This document shows, one piece after another, positions 31,532 to 42,186 of a DNA stretch of 64,000 nucleotides. The translations under genes were made by a program, and so were the position numbers. The notes beneath the pieces were generated by a model. That model saw nothing but the letters and a program-made list of their open reading frames with translations, did not search any database and was not told the DNA's origin. Each line of letters opens with the position of its first letter. Position 1 is the first letter of the stretch. Origin of the DNA: Demequina sp. NBRC 110057 (GTDB lineage: Bacteria; Actinomycetota; Actinomycetes; Actinomycetales; Demequinaceae); NCBI RefSeq assembly GCF_002090175.1, contig NZ_BBRN01000004.1, positions 620,001-684,000 of the forward strand. Direction: 5' to 3'.

Positions 31532-32155
31532 CTACTTGCCGCCCATCTGCTCGATGACGGCCTCCGCGACCTCCTTCATCGTGAGGCGGCGGTCCATCGA
31601 CGTCTTCTGGATCCAGCGGAACGACTCGGGCTCGTTGAGCTTCATCTTTTCCATCAGCAGGCCCTTGGCGCGCTCGACTTTCTTGCGGGTCTCCATGCGC
31701 TCGGTGATGTCGGCAATCTCCGACTCCAGCGCACGGATCTCGGTGAAGCGCGACGCGGCGATCTCCACGGCGGGAAGCAGGTCGGCGGGGGTGAAGGGCT
31801 TCACGACGTACGCCATCGCGCCGGCGTCGCGCGCGCGCTCGACGAGTTCGGTCTGAGAGAACGCGGTCAGCAGAACCACGGGCGCGAGGCGCTCACGAGC
31901 GATGAGTTCGGCGGCGGTGATGCCATCCATCACGGGCATCTTGATGTCCATCACGACCACGTCAGGCTTGTGCTCCTGCGCGAGGGCAAAGCCCTCCTCG
32001 CCGTTCGCGCCTTCGCCGACCACGTCGTAGCCACCCTCGCGGAGCGTCTCCACGATGTCCATGCGGATCAGGGCCTCGTCCTCGGCGACGACGGCACGGC
32101 GCTTCTTGCTCGCGGCGGGGGTGGTCGGCTCGGGGGTGCTATTCGTCTCGGTCAC
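31532..32155 (-). CDS. ANTAR-domain response regulator (PdtaR-like)
   Basis: Receiver domain (residues about 20-135) plus a C-terminal ANTAR RNA-binding domain (about 140-200), the architecture of mycobacterial PdtaR, which acts by antitermination after phosphorylation. Acidic pocket residues are in VVAEDEALIRMD; the phosphorylation site is VVVMDIKMPVMDG; the switch lysine is in VVKPF. The ANTAR core is ERAKGLLMEKMKLNEPESFRWIQ. I chose the GTG at 32155 because TAGGCT ends 7 nt upstream. No cognate histidine kinase is in the window. Confidence 0.92.
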   Translation of the reverse strand: MTETNSTPEPTTPAASKKRRAVVAEDEALIRMDIVETLREGGYDVVGEGANGEEGFALAQEHKPDVVVMDIKMPVMDGITAAELIARERLAPVVLLTAFSQTELVERARDAGAMAYVVKPFTPADLLPAVEIAASRFTEIRALESEIADITERMETRKKVERAKGLLMEKMKLNEPESFRWIQKTSMDRRLTMKEVAEAVIEQMGGK

Positions 32156-32162
32156 AGGCGCT

Positions 32163-32168
32163 AGCCTA
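32163..32168 (-). promoter_or_regulatory. Predicted -10 box of the ANTAR regulator (leaderless)
   Basis: TAGGCT on the minus strand ends 7 nt before the GTG. The plus-strand sequence around it (TAGTCT at 32167-32172) could serve as the -10 of the tRNA that begins at 32179. Confidence 0.5.
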
Positions 32169-32178
32169 GTCTCCGCAG

Positions 32179-32252
32179 GCCCCGATAGCCCAACTGGCAG
32201 AGGCATACGGCTCAAACCCGTACCAGTGTGGGTTCGAATCCCACTCGGGGCA
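32179..32252 (+). tRNA. tRNA with anticodon CAA (Leu), short variable loop
   Basis: Cloverleaf of 74 nt. Acceptor GCCCCGA pairs with TCGGGGC and the discriminator is A. The D arm closes with GCC/GGC. The anticodon stem TACGG/CCGTA encloses loop CTCAAAC, giving anticodon CAA (leucine, reads UUG). The T arm GTGGG-TTCGAAT-CCCAC is canonical. The 3' CCA is not encoded. The variable region is only five bases, unlike the long arm of ordinary bacterial tRNA-Leu. Confidence 0.88.
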
Positions 32253-32260
32253 CCCGGCCG

Positions 32261-32294
32261 CCGCATCGGCCCTGGTCAGCCAGGGCCGATGCGG
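32261..32294 (+). terminator. tRNA terminator formed by two inverted GCATCGGCC words
   Basis: CCGCATCGGCCCTGG (32261-32275) and its exact complement (32280-32294) form a 15-bp stem with a TCAG loop, 9 bp downstream of the tRNA. The two arms carry the window's over-represented nonamer in opposite orientations. Confidence 0.75.
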
Positions 32295-32360
32295 CACGGC
32301 AGCCCCGTACGGCGCTCGCCTCCTGGGATACTCGTGTGAACGAATTCTGGAGGTTCACCG

Positions 32361-32816
32361 ATGGCACGGATCGCCGCCCGCCACATCGCTCTCGTGGCAC
32401 ACGACAACAAGAAGGTCGAGCTGCTCGAGTGGGCGAGTTTCAACAAGGGCTCGCTCGCCCCTCACCACCTCTACGCGACCGGCACCACCGGTACCTTGCT
32501 CGAGCACGAGCTCGGCCTGCCGGTGCACCGCTTCCTCTCAGGGCCCGTCGGCGGTGACCAGCAGATCGGCGCGAAGATCGCCGAGGGCGGCATCGACCTG
32601 CTGGTGTTCCTGTGGGACCCGCTGGAGGCCCAGCCCCACGATCCCGATGTCAAGGCGCTGCTGCGTCTGGGCGCGGTATGGAACATCCCTATGGCGTCCA
32701 ATATCGCGACCGCCGACTTCCTGATCTCGTCTCCCCTGTTCAGGGAGGACTACCAGCGCGCCACGCCGACGCTTCCCGACAGGGACGCGAGGCTCTTCGC
32801 CCCCAAGAAGGACTGA
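32361..32816 (+). CDS. mgsA: Methylglyoxal synthase
   Basis: Converts dihydroxyacetone phosphate to methylglyoxal and phosphate, a bypass of lower glycolysis when sugar phosphates build up. It has 151 aa. Family motifs are [10 protein letters not shown] near residue 8, ATGTTGTLL near 39 (phosphate binding), [17 protein letters not shown] near 60 and [22 protein letters not shown] near 80 (catalytic aspartates and His). A good GGAGG ribosome-binding site lies 8 nt upstream. It faces the pyruvate kinase gene convergently. Confidence 0.95.
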   Translation: MARIAARHIALVAHDNKKVELLEWASFNKGSLAPHHLYATGTTGTLLEHELGLPVHRFLSGPVGGDQQIGAKIAEGGIDLLVFLWDPLEAQPHDPDVKALLRLGAVWNIPMASNIATADFLISSPLFREDYQRATPTLPDRDARLFAPKKD

Positions 32817-32850
32817 GCCGCCGCATCGGCCACCGCAACAGCCACACCAA

Positions 32851-32890
32851 CACGAGGGGCCCCGCACCAGACGGTGCGGGGCCCCTCGTG
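32851..32890. terminator. Bidirectional terminator between mgsA and pyk
   Basis: Perfect 18-bp inverted repeat (32851-32868 and 32873-32890) with an AGAC loop, between convergent genes. Confidence 0.85.
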
Positions 32891-32904
32891 GTGGGCGCGA
32901 ACTG

Positions 32905-34326
32905 TTAGCCGCGCACCTGACCGATCTTGTGCACGAACACCGAGTTGGTGGTGCCGGGCATGCCCACGGGCGTGCCGGACACGACCACCACGTAGTCGCC
33001 GTCCTCGACAAGGCCGTCGGCCTTGAGCGCGGCGTCGACCATGTTGACCATGTCGTCGGCCGTCTCGGCGCGGTCCACCACGCGAGCGTCGACACCCCAC
33101 GACAGCGCGAGACGCTTCTGCGTCTTGGGCTCGGGGGTGAAGGCCAGCATCGGCACATTCGGGCGCAGGCGCGCCATGCGCACCGCCGAGTCACCCGACT
33201 GCGTGAAGGTCACGATGTACTTGATGTCGAGGACCTCGGCGATCTCCGCCGCCGCGTGGGTCACAGCGCCACCGCGCGTCTTGGGAGTGGTGAGGAACGG
33301 CGCGATGCGCGAGTATCCCTTTTCCTCCGTGTTGCGCACGATGCGGGCCATCGTCTCGACCGTGATGATCGGGAAGTCACCCACCGAGGTCTCGCCCGAC
33401 AGCATGACCGCGTCAGTGCCATCGAGGATCGCGTTCGCGCAGTCCGAGGTCTCGGCGCGGGTCGGCACCGGCGAGTGCGTCATCGACTCAAGCACCTGGG
33501 TCGCCACGATCACGGGCTTGGCGTAGGCGCGGCAGAGCTCGATGGCGCGCTTCTGGACGAGCGGCACCTCCTCAAGGGGCAGCTCGACACCGAGGTCACC
33601 TCGGGCCACCATGATGCCGTCGAAGGCGTCGACGATCTCCTCGAGGTTGTCGACAGCCTGGGGCTTCTCCACCTTGGCGACGACGGGCACAGTGATGCCC
33701 TCCTCCGCCATGATGCGAGCGACGTCCTCGTAGTCCTTCGCGGACCGCACGAACGACAGCGCGATGAAGTCCGCGCCAATGTTGAGGCCCCAACGCAGGT
33801 CATCCTCGTCCTTCTCGGACAGCGCAGGCACGGAGACCGCGACGCCCGGAAGGTTGATGCCCTTGTTGTTGGACACGGGGCCGGGAACGACCACCTTCGT
33901 CACGACGTCGGTCCCGTCGACGATGTCGGTGACCTCAAGGCGCACCTTGCCGTCGTCGATCAGGAGCGTGTCGCCGGGCGAGCAGTCGCCCGGGAGGCCC
34001 TTGAACGTGGTGCCGCAGATGTCCTTGGTGCCCTCGACGTCGCGCGTCGTGATGGTGAACACGTCCCCCACGGCAAGGTCGTGCGGACCGTTGGCGAACT
34101 TCTCGAGACGGATCTTGGGGCCCTGCAGGTCGACGAGGACGGCGACGTTACGGCCGGCCTCCTGCGCAGCCTGACGGACGTTGTTGTACACCGCCTCGTG
34201 CTCCTCGGTCGAGCCGTGCGAGCGGTTGATGCGGGCGACGTCCATGCCCGCGTTCACCAGCTCGCGCATCCGCTCGATCGGCGCGGTGGCCGGCCCGATG
34301 GTGCAGACGATCTTTGCTTTACGCAT
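32905..34326 (-). CDS. pyk: Pyruvate kinase
   Basis: Makes pyruvate and ATP from phosphoenolpyruvate and ADP. The ATG at 34326 (MRKAKIVCTIGPA) has GGAG 5 nt upstream; an ATG three codons earlier overlaps that site. It has 473 aa. The N-terminal ARINRSHG motif has Arg where most homologues have Phe or a hydrophobic residue. Substrate-binding segments include VVAKVEKPQAVDNLEEI near 220, MVARGDLGVE near 242 and ATQVLESMTHSPVPTRAE near 275. It ends a probable unit downstream of gltBD (22-bp gap). Confidence 0.96.
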   Translation of the reverse strand: MRKAKIVCTIGPATAPIERMRELVNAGMDVARINRSHGSTEEHEAVYNNVRQAAQEAGRNVAVLVDLQGPKIRLEKFANGPHDLAVGDVFTITTRDVEGTKDICGTTFKGLPGDCSPGDTLLIDDGKVRLEVTDIVDGTDVVTKVVVPGPVSNNKGINLPGVAVSVPALSEKDEDDLRWGLNIGADFIALSFVRSAKDYEDVARIMAEEGITVPVVAKVEKPQAVDNLEEIVDAFDGIMVARGDLGVELPLEEVPLVQKRAIELCRAYAKPVIVATQVLESMTHSPVPTRAETSDCANAILDGTDAVMLSGETSVGDFPIITVETMARIVRNTEEKGYSRIAPFLTTPKTRGGAVTHAAAEIAEVLDIKYIVTFTQSGDSAVRMARLRPNVPMLAFTPEPKTQKRLALSWGVDARVVDRAETADDMVNMVDAALKADGLVEDGDYVVVVSGTPVGMPGTTNSVFVHKIGQVRG

Positions 34327-34348
34327 GTTCTCCAACCTCAGTCGTATG

Positions 34349-35815
34349 TCAGGCGCGCATCGCTACGGTGCGCGCCGTCACAGGTGCCGGCAGCTCCGTG
34401 CCACCGGTCAGGTACTCGTCGATGGCTGCGGCGGCCGCGCGGCCCTCCGCAATGGCCCACACCACGAGGGAGGCGCCGCGTCCCGCGTCGCCCGCGACGA
34501 ACACGCCGTCGCTCGAGGTGTGGAAGTCGTCCGTGCGCTCGATGCGCCCCCGGTCCGTGACGGCCACGCCGCCCTGTGCGTGCAGCTCATCCGTCTCAGG
34601 GCCCGTGAAGCCCATCGCGATGAGCACGAGGTCGGCGGGGATCTCCCGCTCCGTCCCCGGAGTGGGGGTGCGGGAGCCGTCCTCGTTGTACTGCGTGACG
34701 GCGACCTTGAGCGAGCGCACGTGGCCCGCCTCGTCGCCGACAAACTCGACGGTCGACGCGAGGTACTCGCGCTCGCCGCCCTCCTCGTGGCTCGACGACA
34801 CCTCGAACACGCGAGGGTCGGTGGGCCACGGCTCGTTCTCGGGCCGGTCCACCGGCGGCTGCTGGCCGATGGCGAGGGTCGTCACCGACGCCGCCTTCTG
34901 GCGCAGGGCAGTGCCGATGCAGTCCGAGCCGGTGTCACCGCCACCGATGACGATGACGTGCTTGCCCTCGGCGGTGATCTGGTTCTCGACCACGTCGCCG
35001 GCGGCCGCCATGTTTCCCTGGTGCAGGTACGGCATGGCGTAGTGAATGCCGCCCAGCTCACGGCCGGGAAGCGGCAGGTCGCGCGGCTTGGGCGCGCCGG
35101 TCGCGACGAGCACGGCGTCGTAGCGCGCGCGCAGCTCATCCCACGTGATGTCCTCGCCGATGGTGACCGACGTGCGGAAGCGGGTGCCCTCGGCCTCCAT
35201 CTGCTCGATGCGGCGGTCGATGACGACCTTCTCGAGCTTGAAGTCCGGAACCCCATAACGCAGGAGGCCGCCGAGGCGGTCGTCCTTCTCGTACACGCGC
35301 ACCGTGTGCCCCGCGCGGGTGAGCTGCTGAGCCGCCGCAAGGCCGCCGGGGCCCGAGCCGACCACTGCCACCGTCTTGCCGGTCAGGCGCTGAGGCACGA
35401 ACGGCTTGACGTTCCCGTCCTTGAACGCGTGGTCGATGATCTCGGCCTCGATGTTCTTGATCGTGACCGCGGGCTGGTTGATGCCGAGCACACAAGAAGT
35501 CTCGCACGGAGCAGGGCAAATGCGCCCGGTGAAGTCCGGGAAGTTGTTGGTCGCGTGCAGTCGCTCGATCGCGTCGGCCCAGTGCCCCTCGCGCACCAGG
35601 TCGTTCCACTCGGGGATGATGTTGCCCAGCGGGCAGCCCTGGTGGCAGAACGGGATGCCGCAGTCCATGCAGCGGCCGGCCTGGCGACGCAGAGTCGGCT
35701 CATCCTTGGTGAGCTCGTCCTTGACGTCCTTCCAGTCGAGCAGGCGCACCGCCACGGGGCGCGAGCTGGGAAGCTCGCGCTCGCGGTGCTTAAGGAATCC
35801 GCGCGGGTCAGCCAC
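34349..35815 (-). CDS. gltD: Glutamate synthase (NADPH) small subunit
   Basis: Flavoprotein that passes electrons from NADPH to the large subunit. It has 488 aa. The N-terminal iron-sulfur region has [17 protein letters not shown] near residue 50 and CPAPCETSC near 100. The FAD-binding [18 protein letters not shown] is near 155, the NADPH site [19 protein letters not shown] near 293. The C-terminal segment [23 protein letters not shown] completes the FAD site. It overlaps gltB by 8 bp. Confidence 0.97.
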   Translation of the reverse strand: MADPRGFLKHRERELPSSRPVAVRLLDWKDVKDELTKDEPTLRRQAGRCMDCGIPFCHQGCPLGNIIPEWNDLVREGHWADAIERLHATNNFPDFTGRICPAPCETSCVLGINQPAVTIKNIEAEIIDHAFKDGNVKPFVPQRLTGKTVAVVGSGPGGLAAAQQLTRAGHTVRVYEKDDRLGGLLRYGVPDFKLEKVVIDRRIEQMEAEGTRFRTSVTIGEDITWDELRARYDAVLVATGAPKPRDLPLPGRELGGIHYAMPYLHQGNMAAAGDVVENQITAEGKHVIVIGGGDTGSDCIGTALRQKAASVTTLAIGQQPPVDRPENEPWPTDPRVFEVSSSHEEGGEREYLASTVEFVGDEAGHVRSLKVAVTQYNEDGSRTPTPGTEREIPADLVLIAMGFTGPETDELHAQGGVAVTDRGRIERTDDFHTSSDGVFVAGDAGRGASLVVWAIAEGRAAAAAIDEYLTGGTELPAPVTARTVAMRA

Positions 35816-38800
35816 GGCTCGTCACCTCCAGGAACTCGGCCCATGCACCCGGGGCGTTCAGGTCGCCCCCGGTCGCGTCGAGGTCCGCGAGCACCTCGCG
35901 GACGCGTGCGTACTGGGCGGGCAGGACGCGGGTGAAGCGTCCCTTGATCTCTTCCCATCGCGCGAGCAGGTCGCGACCGCGCGGGGACTCGGTCTCGTCG
36001 ACGTGGCGGGCGAGCAGCGAGTGCACGATCACCTCGTCCTCGGCGTCGAGCGGCGACAGGGTGAGCTCGCCGCTCGCGATCGCCTGAGCGTTGACGCGCT
36101 CCGGGCGCAGGTCGAGCACGTAGGCCGTGCCACCGGACATGCCTGCGCCAAGGTTGCGTCCGGTGCGGCCAAGGATGACGGCCGTGCCACCGGTCATGTA
36201 CTCGAGGGCGTGGTCACCCACGCCGGCCACGACGGCGGTCGCGCCCGAGTTGCGCACCAGGAAGCGCTCGCCCACCTGGCCCCGCAGGAACAGCTCGCCG
36301 CCCGTGGCGCCGTAGCCGATCACGTTGCCGGCGATGACGTCCTTGGAGTCGTCCATCATCGATTCCCGGGCGGGGCGCACCACGATGCGTCCGCCGGAGA
36401 GGCCCTTGCCCACGTAGTCGTTGGCGTCGCCCAGGAGGCGCAGCGTGATGCCGCGCGGCACGAAGGCGCCGAAGGACTGGCCGGCCGAGCCGTGGAACGT
36501 CACGTCGATGGTGTCGTCCGGCAGCCCGGCGCCGCGGTGACGCTTCGTCACCTCGTGCCCCAGCATCGTGCCGACCGTGCGGTTGACGTTGGTGATCGGC
36601 AGGTCGATGGTGACGCTCTCGCCACGCTCGAGGGCGGGCTGCGCCTGCTCGATGAGAGTGTTGTCGAGGGCGTGCTCCAGGCCGTGGTCCTGCGTGGTCG
36701 CGCTCGTGATGGCGCGGCCGGGCTCGGGACGGGCCAGGACGGGCGCGAGGTCGAGTCCCGCGGCCTTCCAGTGGTCGATCGCCTTGCGCGCGTCGAGCGC
36801 CTCGACGTGACCCACGGCCTCCTCGATGGAGCGGAAGCCCAGCGCCGCGAGGTGCTCACGCACCTGCTGGGCGATGAACTCGAAGAAGGTGACGACGAAC
36901 TCGGGCTTGCCGGTGAAGCGGCTGCGCAGCTCGGGGTTCTGGGTCGCGACGCCCACGGGGCACGTGTCCAGGTGGCACACGCGCATCATGATGCAGCCCT
37001 CGACCACCAGCGGCGCGGTGGCGAAGCCGAACTCCTCCGCGCCCAGCAGCGCGGCCACGACAACGTCGCGGCCGGTCTTCATCTGGCCGTCGACCTGGAC
37101 GACGATGCGGTCGCGCAGGTCGTTCAGCACGAGTGTCTGCTGGGTGTCGGCAAGGCCGATCTCCCACGGGACGCCGGCGTGCTTGAGCGAGTTGAGCGGG
37201 CTCGCGCCGGTGCCGCCGTCCTGGCCCGAGATGAGGACCACGTCGGACTTGCACTTGGCGACGCCAGCCGCGATGGTGCCCACGCCGACCTCCGACACCA
37301 GCTTGGTGTGGATGCGCGCCGCGGGGTTCGCGTTCTTCAGGTCGTGGATCAGCTGCTTGAGATCCTCGATCGAGTAGATGTCGTGGTGCGGCGGCGGGGA
37401 GATGAGTCCCACGCCAGGGGTCGAGTGACGGGTCTCGGCCACCCAGGGGTACACCTTGTTGCCCGGCAGCTGACCACCCTCGCCGGGCTTGGCGCCCTGA
37501 GCGAGCTTGATCTGGATGTCGTCGGCGTTCACGAGGTACTCGCTCGTCACACCGAAGCGACCGGAGGCGACCTGCTTGATGGAGCTGCGACGCTCGGGGT
37601 CGTACAGGCGCTCGGGGCTCTCGCCGCCCTCGCCGGTGTTCGAGCGTCCGCCCAGGCGGTTCATCGCGATCGCGAGGGTCTCGTGAGCCTCGGCCGAGAT
37701 GGAGCCGTACGACATCGCGCCGGTGTTGAAGCGCTTGACGATCTCGCTGACGGGCTCGACCTCGTCGATCGCCACGGGCTCACGCTCCGAGGAGAACTCG
37801 AGCAGGCCGCGCAGCGTCATGAGGCGCTGGGACTGGTCGTCGACGCGGTCGGTGTACTCGCGGAACACGTCGTACTGGCGCGTGCGGGTCGCGTGCTGGA
37901 GCTTGAAGACCGTGTGAGGGTCGAACAGGTGCTCCTCGCCGTCGCGGCGCCACTGGTACTCGCCACCGGTGTTGAGACGCTGGTGAGGAGGCAGGTCGCC
38001 CGAGGCGGGGTACGCATCGGCGTGCCGGCGTGCGACCTCCTCGGCGATGACGTCGAGGCCGGCGCCGTCCACCTGGCTGGGGGTTCCCGTGAAGTGACGG
38101 TTCACCAGCTCGCGCGAGAGCCCGAGGGCCTCGAACACCTGTGCACCGCGGTACGACTGGATGGTCGAGATGCCCATCTTGGACATGATCTTGAGGACGC
38201 CCTTGCCGAGCGCCTTGATGTAGTTCTTGACGGCCTTGGAGGGCTCGATGTCCCCCAGGTAGCCGCGCTCCCCCAGGTCCTCGATGGTCTCCATTGCGAG
38301 GTAGGGGTTGACCGCCGCGCAGCCGTAGCCGACGAGCAGCGCCACGTGGTGCACCTCGCGCACGTCACCGGCCTCCACGAGCAGCGAGGCCCGGGTGCGG
38401 GTGTGATTGCGCACGAGGTGGTGGTGCACGGCCGAGGTCAGCAGCAGCGACGGGATCGGCGCGAAGTCCTGGTTGGAGTCGCGGTCCGACAGCACGATGA
38501 AGGACACGCCCTCGCGGATCGCCTGGTCCACCTCGTCGAAGATGTCGGCGAGGCGGCGCTCGAGGCCGTCCTTGCCGTCGTTGACGCGGTACAGGCCACG
38601 GATCTTGCGCGCCGAGAACACACCCTTGAGACGCGGGTCGGCGTCGATGTGCAGCACCTTGGCCAGCTCATCGTTGTCGATCACCGGGAAGTCGAGCATG
38701 ATCTTGCGGGCGTGCTCGGGCGTCGCAGCGAGCAGGTTCGGCTCGGGGCCGATCGCGCCCGAGATCGCCGTGACGATCTCCTCGCGGATCGCGTCGAGCG

Positions 38801-40346
38801 GCGGGTTCGTCACCTGCGCGAACATCTGCGTGAAGTAGTCGAAGAGCAGGCGCGGGCGGTCGGACAGCACCGCGATCGGCGTGTCGGAGCCCATGGCACC
38901 CAGCGGCTCGGCGCCCTCCTTCGCCATCGGCGCGAGGATCTTCTTCAGCTCCTCCTCCGTGTAGCCGAAGGCGCGCTGGCGGCGCTTGACCGAGGCGCGG
39001 GAGTGCACGATGTGCTCGCGCTCCGGGGCCTCGGACAGCCGCACTGCGTTGTCGGCCACCCACTGCTCGTACGGGTGCTCCGCGGCGAGGTGAGACTTGA
39101 TCTCCTCGTCCTCGATGATGCGGCCGGCGGCTGTGTCGACAAGCAGCATGCGGCCCGGCTGCAGGCGGCCCTTGCGGACCACCTTCGCGGGGTCGATGTC
39201 CAGCAGGCCGGCCTCGGAACCGGCGACCACGAGGCCGTCGTCCGTGAGCCAGAAGCGTCCGGGACGCAGGCCGTTGCGGTCCAGCGTGGCGCCAATGACG
39301 GTGCCGTCGGTGAAGTGCAGTGCGGCGGGTCCGTCCCACGGCTCCATGAGGGCCGAGTGGTACTCGTAGAAGGCCCGACGGGCGGGGTCCATCTCGTCGT
39401 TGTTCTGCCACGCCTCGGGCATCATCATCAGCACGGCGTGGGGCAGCGAGCGGCCGCCCAGGTGCAGCAGCTCCAGCACCTCGTCGAAGGACGCGGTGTC
39501 GGAGGCCGATGCCGAGCACACCGGCATGAGGCCGCCGAGGTCGCCCAGGAGGTCGGACTGCAGGGTGCCCTCGCGCGCCGCCATCCAGTTGCGGTTGCCC
39601 TGGACGGTGTTGATCTCGCCGTTGTGGGCGATGCCGCGCAGGGGCTGCGCGAGCGGCCACGACGGGAACGTGTTGGTGGAGAAGCGCGAGTGCACGAGCG
39701 CGAGCTCGGAGGCGAACAGCTCGTGGGTGACGTCGGGGAACACCTGCTCCAGCTGGTACGTCGTGAGCATTCCCTTGTACGTCAGGGTGCGGCTCGACAG
39801 CGAGGCGAAGAAGGGTCCGCCGTCGCGCTCGGCGCGCTTGCGCACGCGGTAGACGCGGCGGTCGAGCTCGATGCCCGCGAGGTCGTCGGCCGCCACAAAC
39901 ACCTGGCGGAACACGGGCATCGCGGCGCGAGCCGACGGACCGAGCGGCTCGGGGTTGACGGGCACGTCGCGCCAGCCCAGCACGCGCACGTTCTCCGTGG
40001 CGGCGGCGCTCTCGAAGGCCTGCACCTCGGTGGCCTCGGTGCCCGGGGTGAGGAAGGCGATGCCGACGGCGTACCGCCCCGCCTCGGGAAGGTCGAAGTC
40101 GACGACGGAGCGCAGGAACGCATCGGGCACCTGCGTGAGGATGCCGGCGCCGTCGCCGGTCTCCGTCTCGGCGCCCACGGCGCCACGGTGCTCCAGGTTC
40201 TTCAGCGCCGTCAGACCAGCGTCGACGATGTCGCGGCCCGCGGTGCCGCGCAGGGTCGCCACGAAGGCGACGCCACACGCGTCATGCTCGTACGCGGGGT
40301 TGTAGAGCCCATAAGCGGGCTGCGAGGCGCCAAGAAGCGCTGCCAT
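35808..40346 (-). CDS. gltB: Glutamate synthase large subunit
   Basis: Converts glutamine and 2-oxoglutarate into two glutamates. Start set at the ATG at 40346 ([20 protein letters not shown]) behind AAGGA, giving 1512 aa. The nucleophile is the cysteine of [12 protein letters not shown] near residue 22, exposed by removal of a short propeptide. The central FMN/synthase domain ends with the 3Fe-4S cluster motif [15 protein letters not shown] (C-x5-C-x4-C). The C-terminal GXGXG beta-helix ([18 protein letters not shown]) is present. gltD follows with overlap. Confidence 0.97.
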   Translation of the reverse strand: MAALLGASQPAYGLYNPAYEHDACGVAFVATLRGTAGRDIVDAGLTALKNLEHRGAVGAETETGDGAGILTQVPDAFLRSVVDFDLPEAGRYAVGIAFLTPGTEATEVQAFESAAATENVRVLGWRDVPVNPEPLGPSARAAMPVFRQVFVAADDLAGIELDRRVYRVRKRAERDGGPFFASLSSRTLTYKGMLTTYQLEQVFPDVTHELFASELALVHSRFSTNTFPSWPLAQPLRGIAHNGEINTVQGNRNWMAAREGTLQSDLLGDLGGLMPVCSASASDTASFDEVLELLHLGGRSLPHAVLMMMPEAWQNNDEMDPARRAFYEYHSALMEPWDGPAALHFTDGTVIGATLDRNGLRPGRFWLTDDGLVVAGSEAGLLDIDPAKVVRKGRLQPGRMLLVDTAAGRIIEDEEIKSHLAAEHPYEQWVADNAVRLSEAPEREHIVHSRASVKRRQRAFGYTEEELKKILAPMAKEGAEPLGAMGSDTPIAVLSDRPRLLFDYFTQMFAQVTNPPLDAIREEIVTAISGAIGPEPNLLAATPEHARKIMLDFPVIDNDELAKVLHIDADPRLKGVFSARKIRGLYRVNDGKDGLERRLADIFDEVDQAIREGVSFIVLSDRDSNQDFAPIPSLLLTSAVHHHLVRNHTRTRASLLVEAGDVREVHHVALLVGYGCAAVNPYLAMETIEDLGERGYLGDIEPSKAVKNYIKALGKGVLKIMSKMGISTIQSYRGAQVFEALGLSRELVNRHFTGTPSQVDGAGLDVIAEEVARRHADAYPASGDLPPHQRLNTGGEYQWRRDGEEHLFDPHTVFKLQHATRTRQYDVFREYTDRVDDQSQRLMTLRGLLEFSSEREPVAIDEVEPVSEIVKRFNTGAMSYGSISAEAHETLAIAMNRLGGRSNTGEGGESPERLYDPERRSSIKQVASGRFGVTSEYLVNADDIQIKLAQGAKPGEGGQLPGNKVYPWVAETRHSTPGVGLISPPPHHDIYSIEDLKQLIHDLKNANPAARIHTKLVSEVGVGTIAAGVAKCKSDVVLISGQDGGTGASPLNSLKHAGVPWEIGLADTQQTLVLNDLRDRIVVQVDGQMKTGRDVVVAALLGAEEFGFATAPLVVEGCIMMRVCHLDTCPVGVATQNPELRSRFTGKPEFVVTFFEFIAQQVREHLAALGFRSIEEAVGHVEALDARKAIDHWKAAGLDLAPVLARPEPGRAITSATTQDHGLEHALDNTLIEQAQPALERGESVTIDLPITNVNRTVGTMLGHEVTKRHRGAGLPDDTIDVTFHGSAGQSFGAFVPRGITLRLLGDANDYVGKGLSGGRIVVRPARESMMDDSKDVIAGNVIGYGATGGELFLRGQVGERFLVRNSGATAVVAGVGDHALEYMTGGTAVILGRTGRNLGAGMSGGTAYVLDLRPERVNAQAIASGELTLSPLDAEDEVIVHSLLARHVDETESPRGRDLLARWEEIKGRFTRVLPAQYARVREVLADLDATGGDLNAPGAWAEFLEVTSRG

Positions 40347-40411
40347 CACACCGTCCTTAATCGCCCACGGGGACACGTGGGCTTGCTGGTAGCGGGGCGC
40401 CGTCGGCCCGG

Positions 40412-40429
40412 TGAACACACGGGTGTTCA
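40412..40429. promoter_or_regulatory. Operator-like palindrome in the gltB promoter region
   Basis: TGAACACACGGGTGTTCA is a perfect 7+4+7 palindrome 66-83 bp upstream of the gltB start. On the minus strand a possible promoter TTTACC-16 nt-TACGCT places its -10 just upstream of and touching this palindrome. A repressor or activator site for nitrogen control is plausible; the regulator is unknown. Confidence 0.45.
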
Positions 40430-40463
40430 GCGTACCGCCTTGACGCCCCAGGTAAAGAATCGT

Positions 40464-41405
40464 CTATGAGTTGTTCTGGTCTTCGGGACGATCGTCCCCG
40501 CTCGCGGCCTCCGCAGCGGCCTCGGCCGTCTCGTCGGTGGCCTCGGCGGCGTCGGGAGCGACGCGCACGGCGAGCTGCTCACGCGGGACGTGGACCCCGC
40601 TCGCGCGCTGGCGCATGCCGAGCAGCACGAAGGCCGCGATGGCCAGCACGAGCACGCCGATCGACACCCACACGTTGATGCGGACGCCGAGGATGTGCAC
40701 GGCGGTGTCGATGCGGACCATCTCGATCCACAGGCGACCTGACACGTACACGATCACGTAGAGCCAGAACACTCGCCCGCCGCGCAGGTCACGCTTGCGG
40801 TCGAGCCAGATGATGAGGAACGCCCCCACGAGGTTCCAGACCAACTCGTACAGGAAGGTCGGGTGGAACGTCGTGAACTGCTCGTAGCCCTCCGGTCGGA
40901 AGGCAGGGTCGATCTCGAGGCCCCACGGCAGGTCGGTCGGACCGCCGAAGAGCTCTTGGTTGAAGTAGTTTCCCAGACGGCCGATGGCCTGGGCGATCAG
41001 CACGCCGGGAGCGGCGGCATCGGCGAAGGCGGTGAAGCTCGCGCCGTGGCGGCGCGCGCCGATCCAGGCGCCCAGCGCTCCGAGCGCGATCGCGCCCCAG
41101 ATGCCGAGGCCGCCCTCCCAGATCTTGAAGGCATCCCATGGGTTGCCGCCCTCGCCGAAGTACGGGCCGGGCGTCGATATCACGTGGTAGAGGCGTCCGC
41201 CGATGATGCCGAACGGGATGGCCCACAGCGCGATCTCGCCGACCACGTCGGGGTCGCCGCCGCGCTCGACCCACCGGCGGGTGGTGAGCCACAGGGCCAC
41301 GAAGATGCCGATGATGATGCAGATCGCGTACGTGTGGATCGTGAGCGGCCCGAGCGAAAACGAGGACCACTCCACGGGAGGGCTCGGGATGGAGGCAGGG
41401 ATCAC
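40464..41405 (-). CDS. lgt: Prolipoprotein diacylglyceryl transferase
   Basis: Membrane enzyme that attaches diacylglycerol from phosphatidylglycerol to the lipobox cysteine of prolipoproteins, such as LivK and the FKBP lipoprotein in this window. The GTG at 41405 overlaps the trpA stop and gives 313 aa with about seven helices. Signatures are IHTYAICIIIGIFVAL near residue 22, IIGGRLYHVI near 65 and the phospholipid-binding GRLGNYFNQELFGGPTDLPWG near 143. The last about 40 residues are an acidic Ala/Glu-rich tail. Confidence 0.95.
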   Translation of the reverse strand: MIPASIPSPPVEWSSFSLGPLTIHTYAICIIIGIFVALWLTTRRWVERGGDPDVVGEIALWAIPFGIIGGRLYHVISTPGPYFGEGGNPWDAFKIWEGGLGIWGAIALGALGAWIGARRHGASFTAFADAAAPGVLIAQAIGRLGNYFNQELFGGPTDLPWGLEIDPAFRPEGYEQFTTFHPTFLYELVWNLVGAFLIIWLDRKRDLRGGRVFWLYVIVYVSGRLWIEMVRIDTAVHILGVRINVWVSIGVLVLAIAAFVLLGMRQRASGVHVPREQLAVRVAPDAAEATDETAEAAAEAASGDDRPEDQNNS

Positions 41406-42186
41406 GCCTCGCCCCTCACGCCGGCCGCGAGCTCGGCCACCTTGACGCGCAGCCGCTCGAGGTCGCCCTCGTCGCCGAGCGCGCGCACGAAGGCGGTGCC
41501 GACGATGACGGCGTCGGCGTAGCTGGCGATGTCCTTGGCCTGGGCGCCGGTCGAGACCCCCACGCCGATGCCGACGCGCTGGGCGCCTGCCTCGCGAGCC
41601 GCGCCGACGACGCGCTCGGCGGCGTCGCCCACCGCGGCACGCTCCCCCGTCACGCCCATGAGGGGCGTGGCGTACACGAAGCCGCGCGAGGCATCGCACG
41701 TGAGCTGCATGCGCTCACGGGTGGTGGATGGGGCGACAAGGAAGATCGTGTCGACGTCACGCTCGCGCGCGGCGGCAATCCACTCGGGAGCAGCATCAGG
41801 CGTGAGGTCGGGCGTGATGACGCCGGCTCCGCCCGCGGCGACGAGGTCGTCGGCGAAGCGGGCCCAGCCGCGGCTGAGCATGAGATTGGAGTAGGCCATG
41901 ATGACCGGCACGGCGCCGGCATCGGCCACCTCAGCGACGGCGCGGAACGCGTCGTCGACGCGCACCCCACCCTCGAGGGCAACCGCGGCGGCGTGCTGGA
42001 TCACGGGGCCGTCGAGCACGGGGTCCGAGTAGGGCGGGCCCACCTCGACAATGTCGCAGCCGGCCTCGACGAGGACGCGCATGGCGGCGATCGACGTGTC
42101 GACGTCGGGGTATCCCACGGGGAGGTAGCCCACGAGCGCGACCCGCCCCTCGGCCTTTGCCGCGTCGATCCGATCGGTGACGGCGC

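Noticed and set aside
35406-40469. Very long open frame on the plus strand opposite gltBD
   Set aside because: Same GC-bias effect; the minus-strand frame encodes glutamate synthase with all cofactor motifs.
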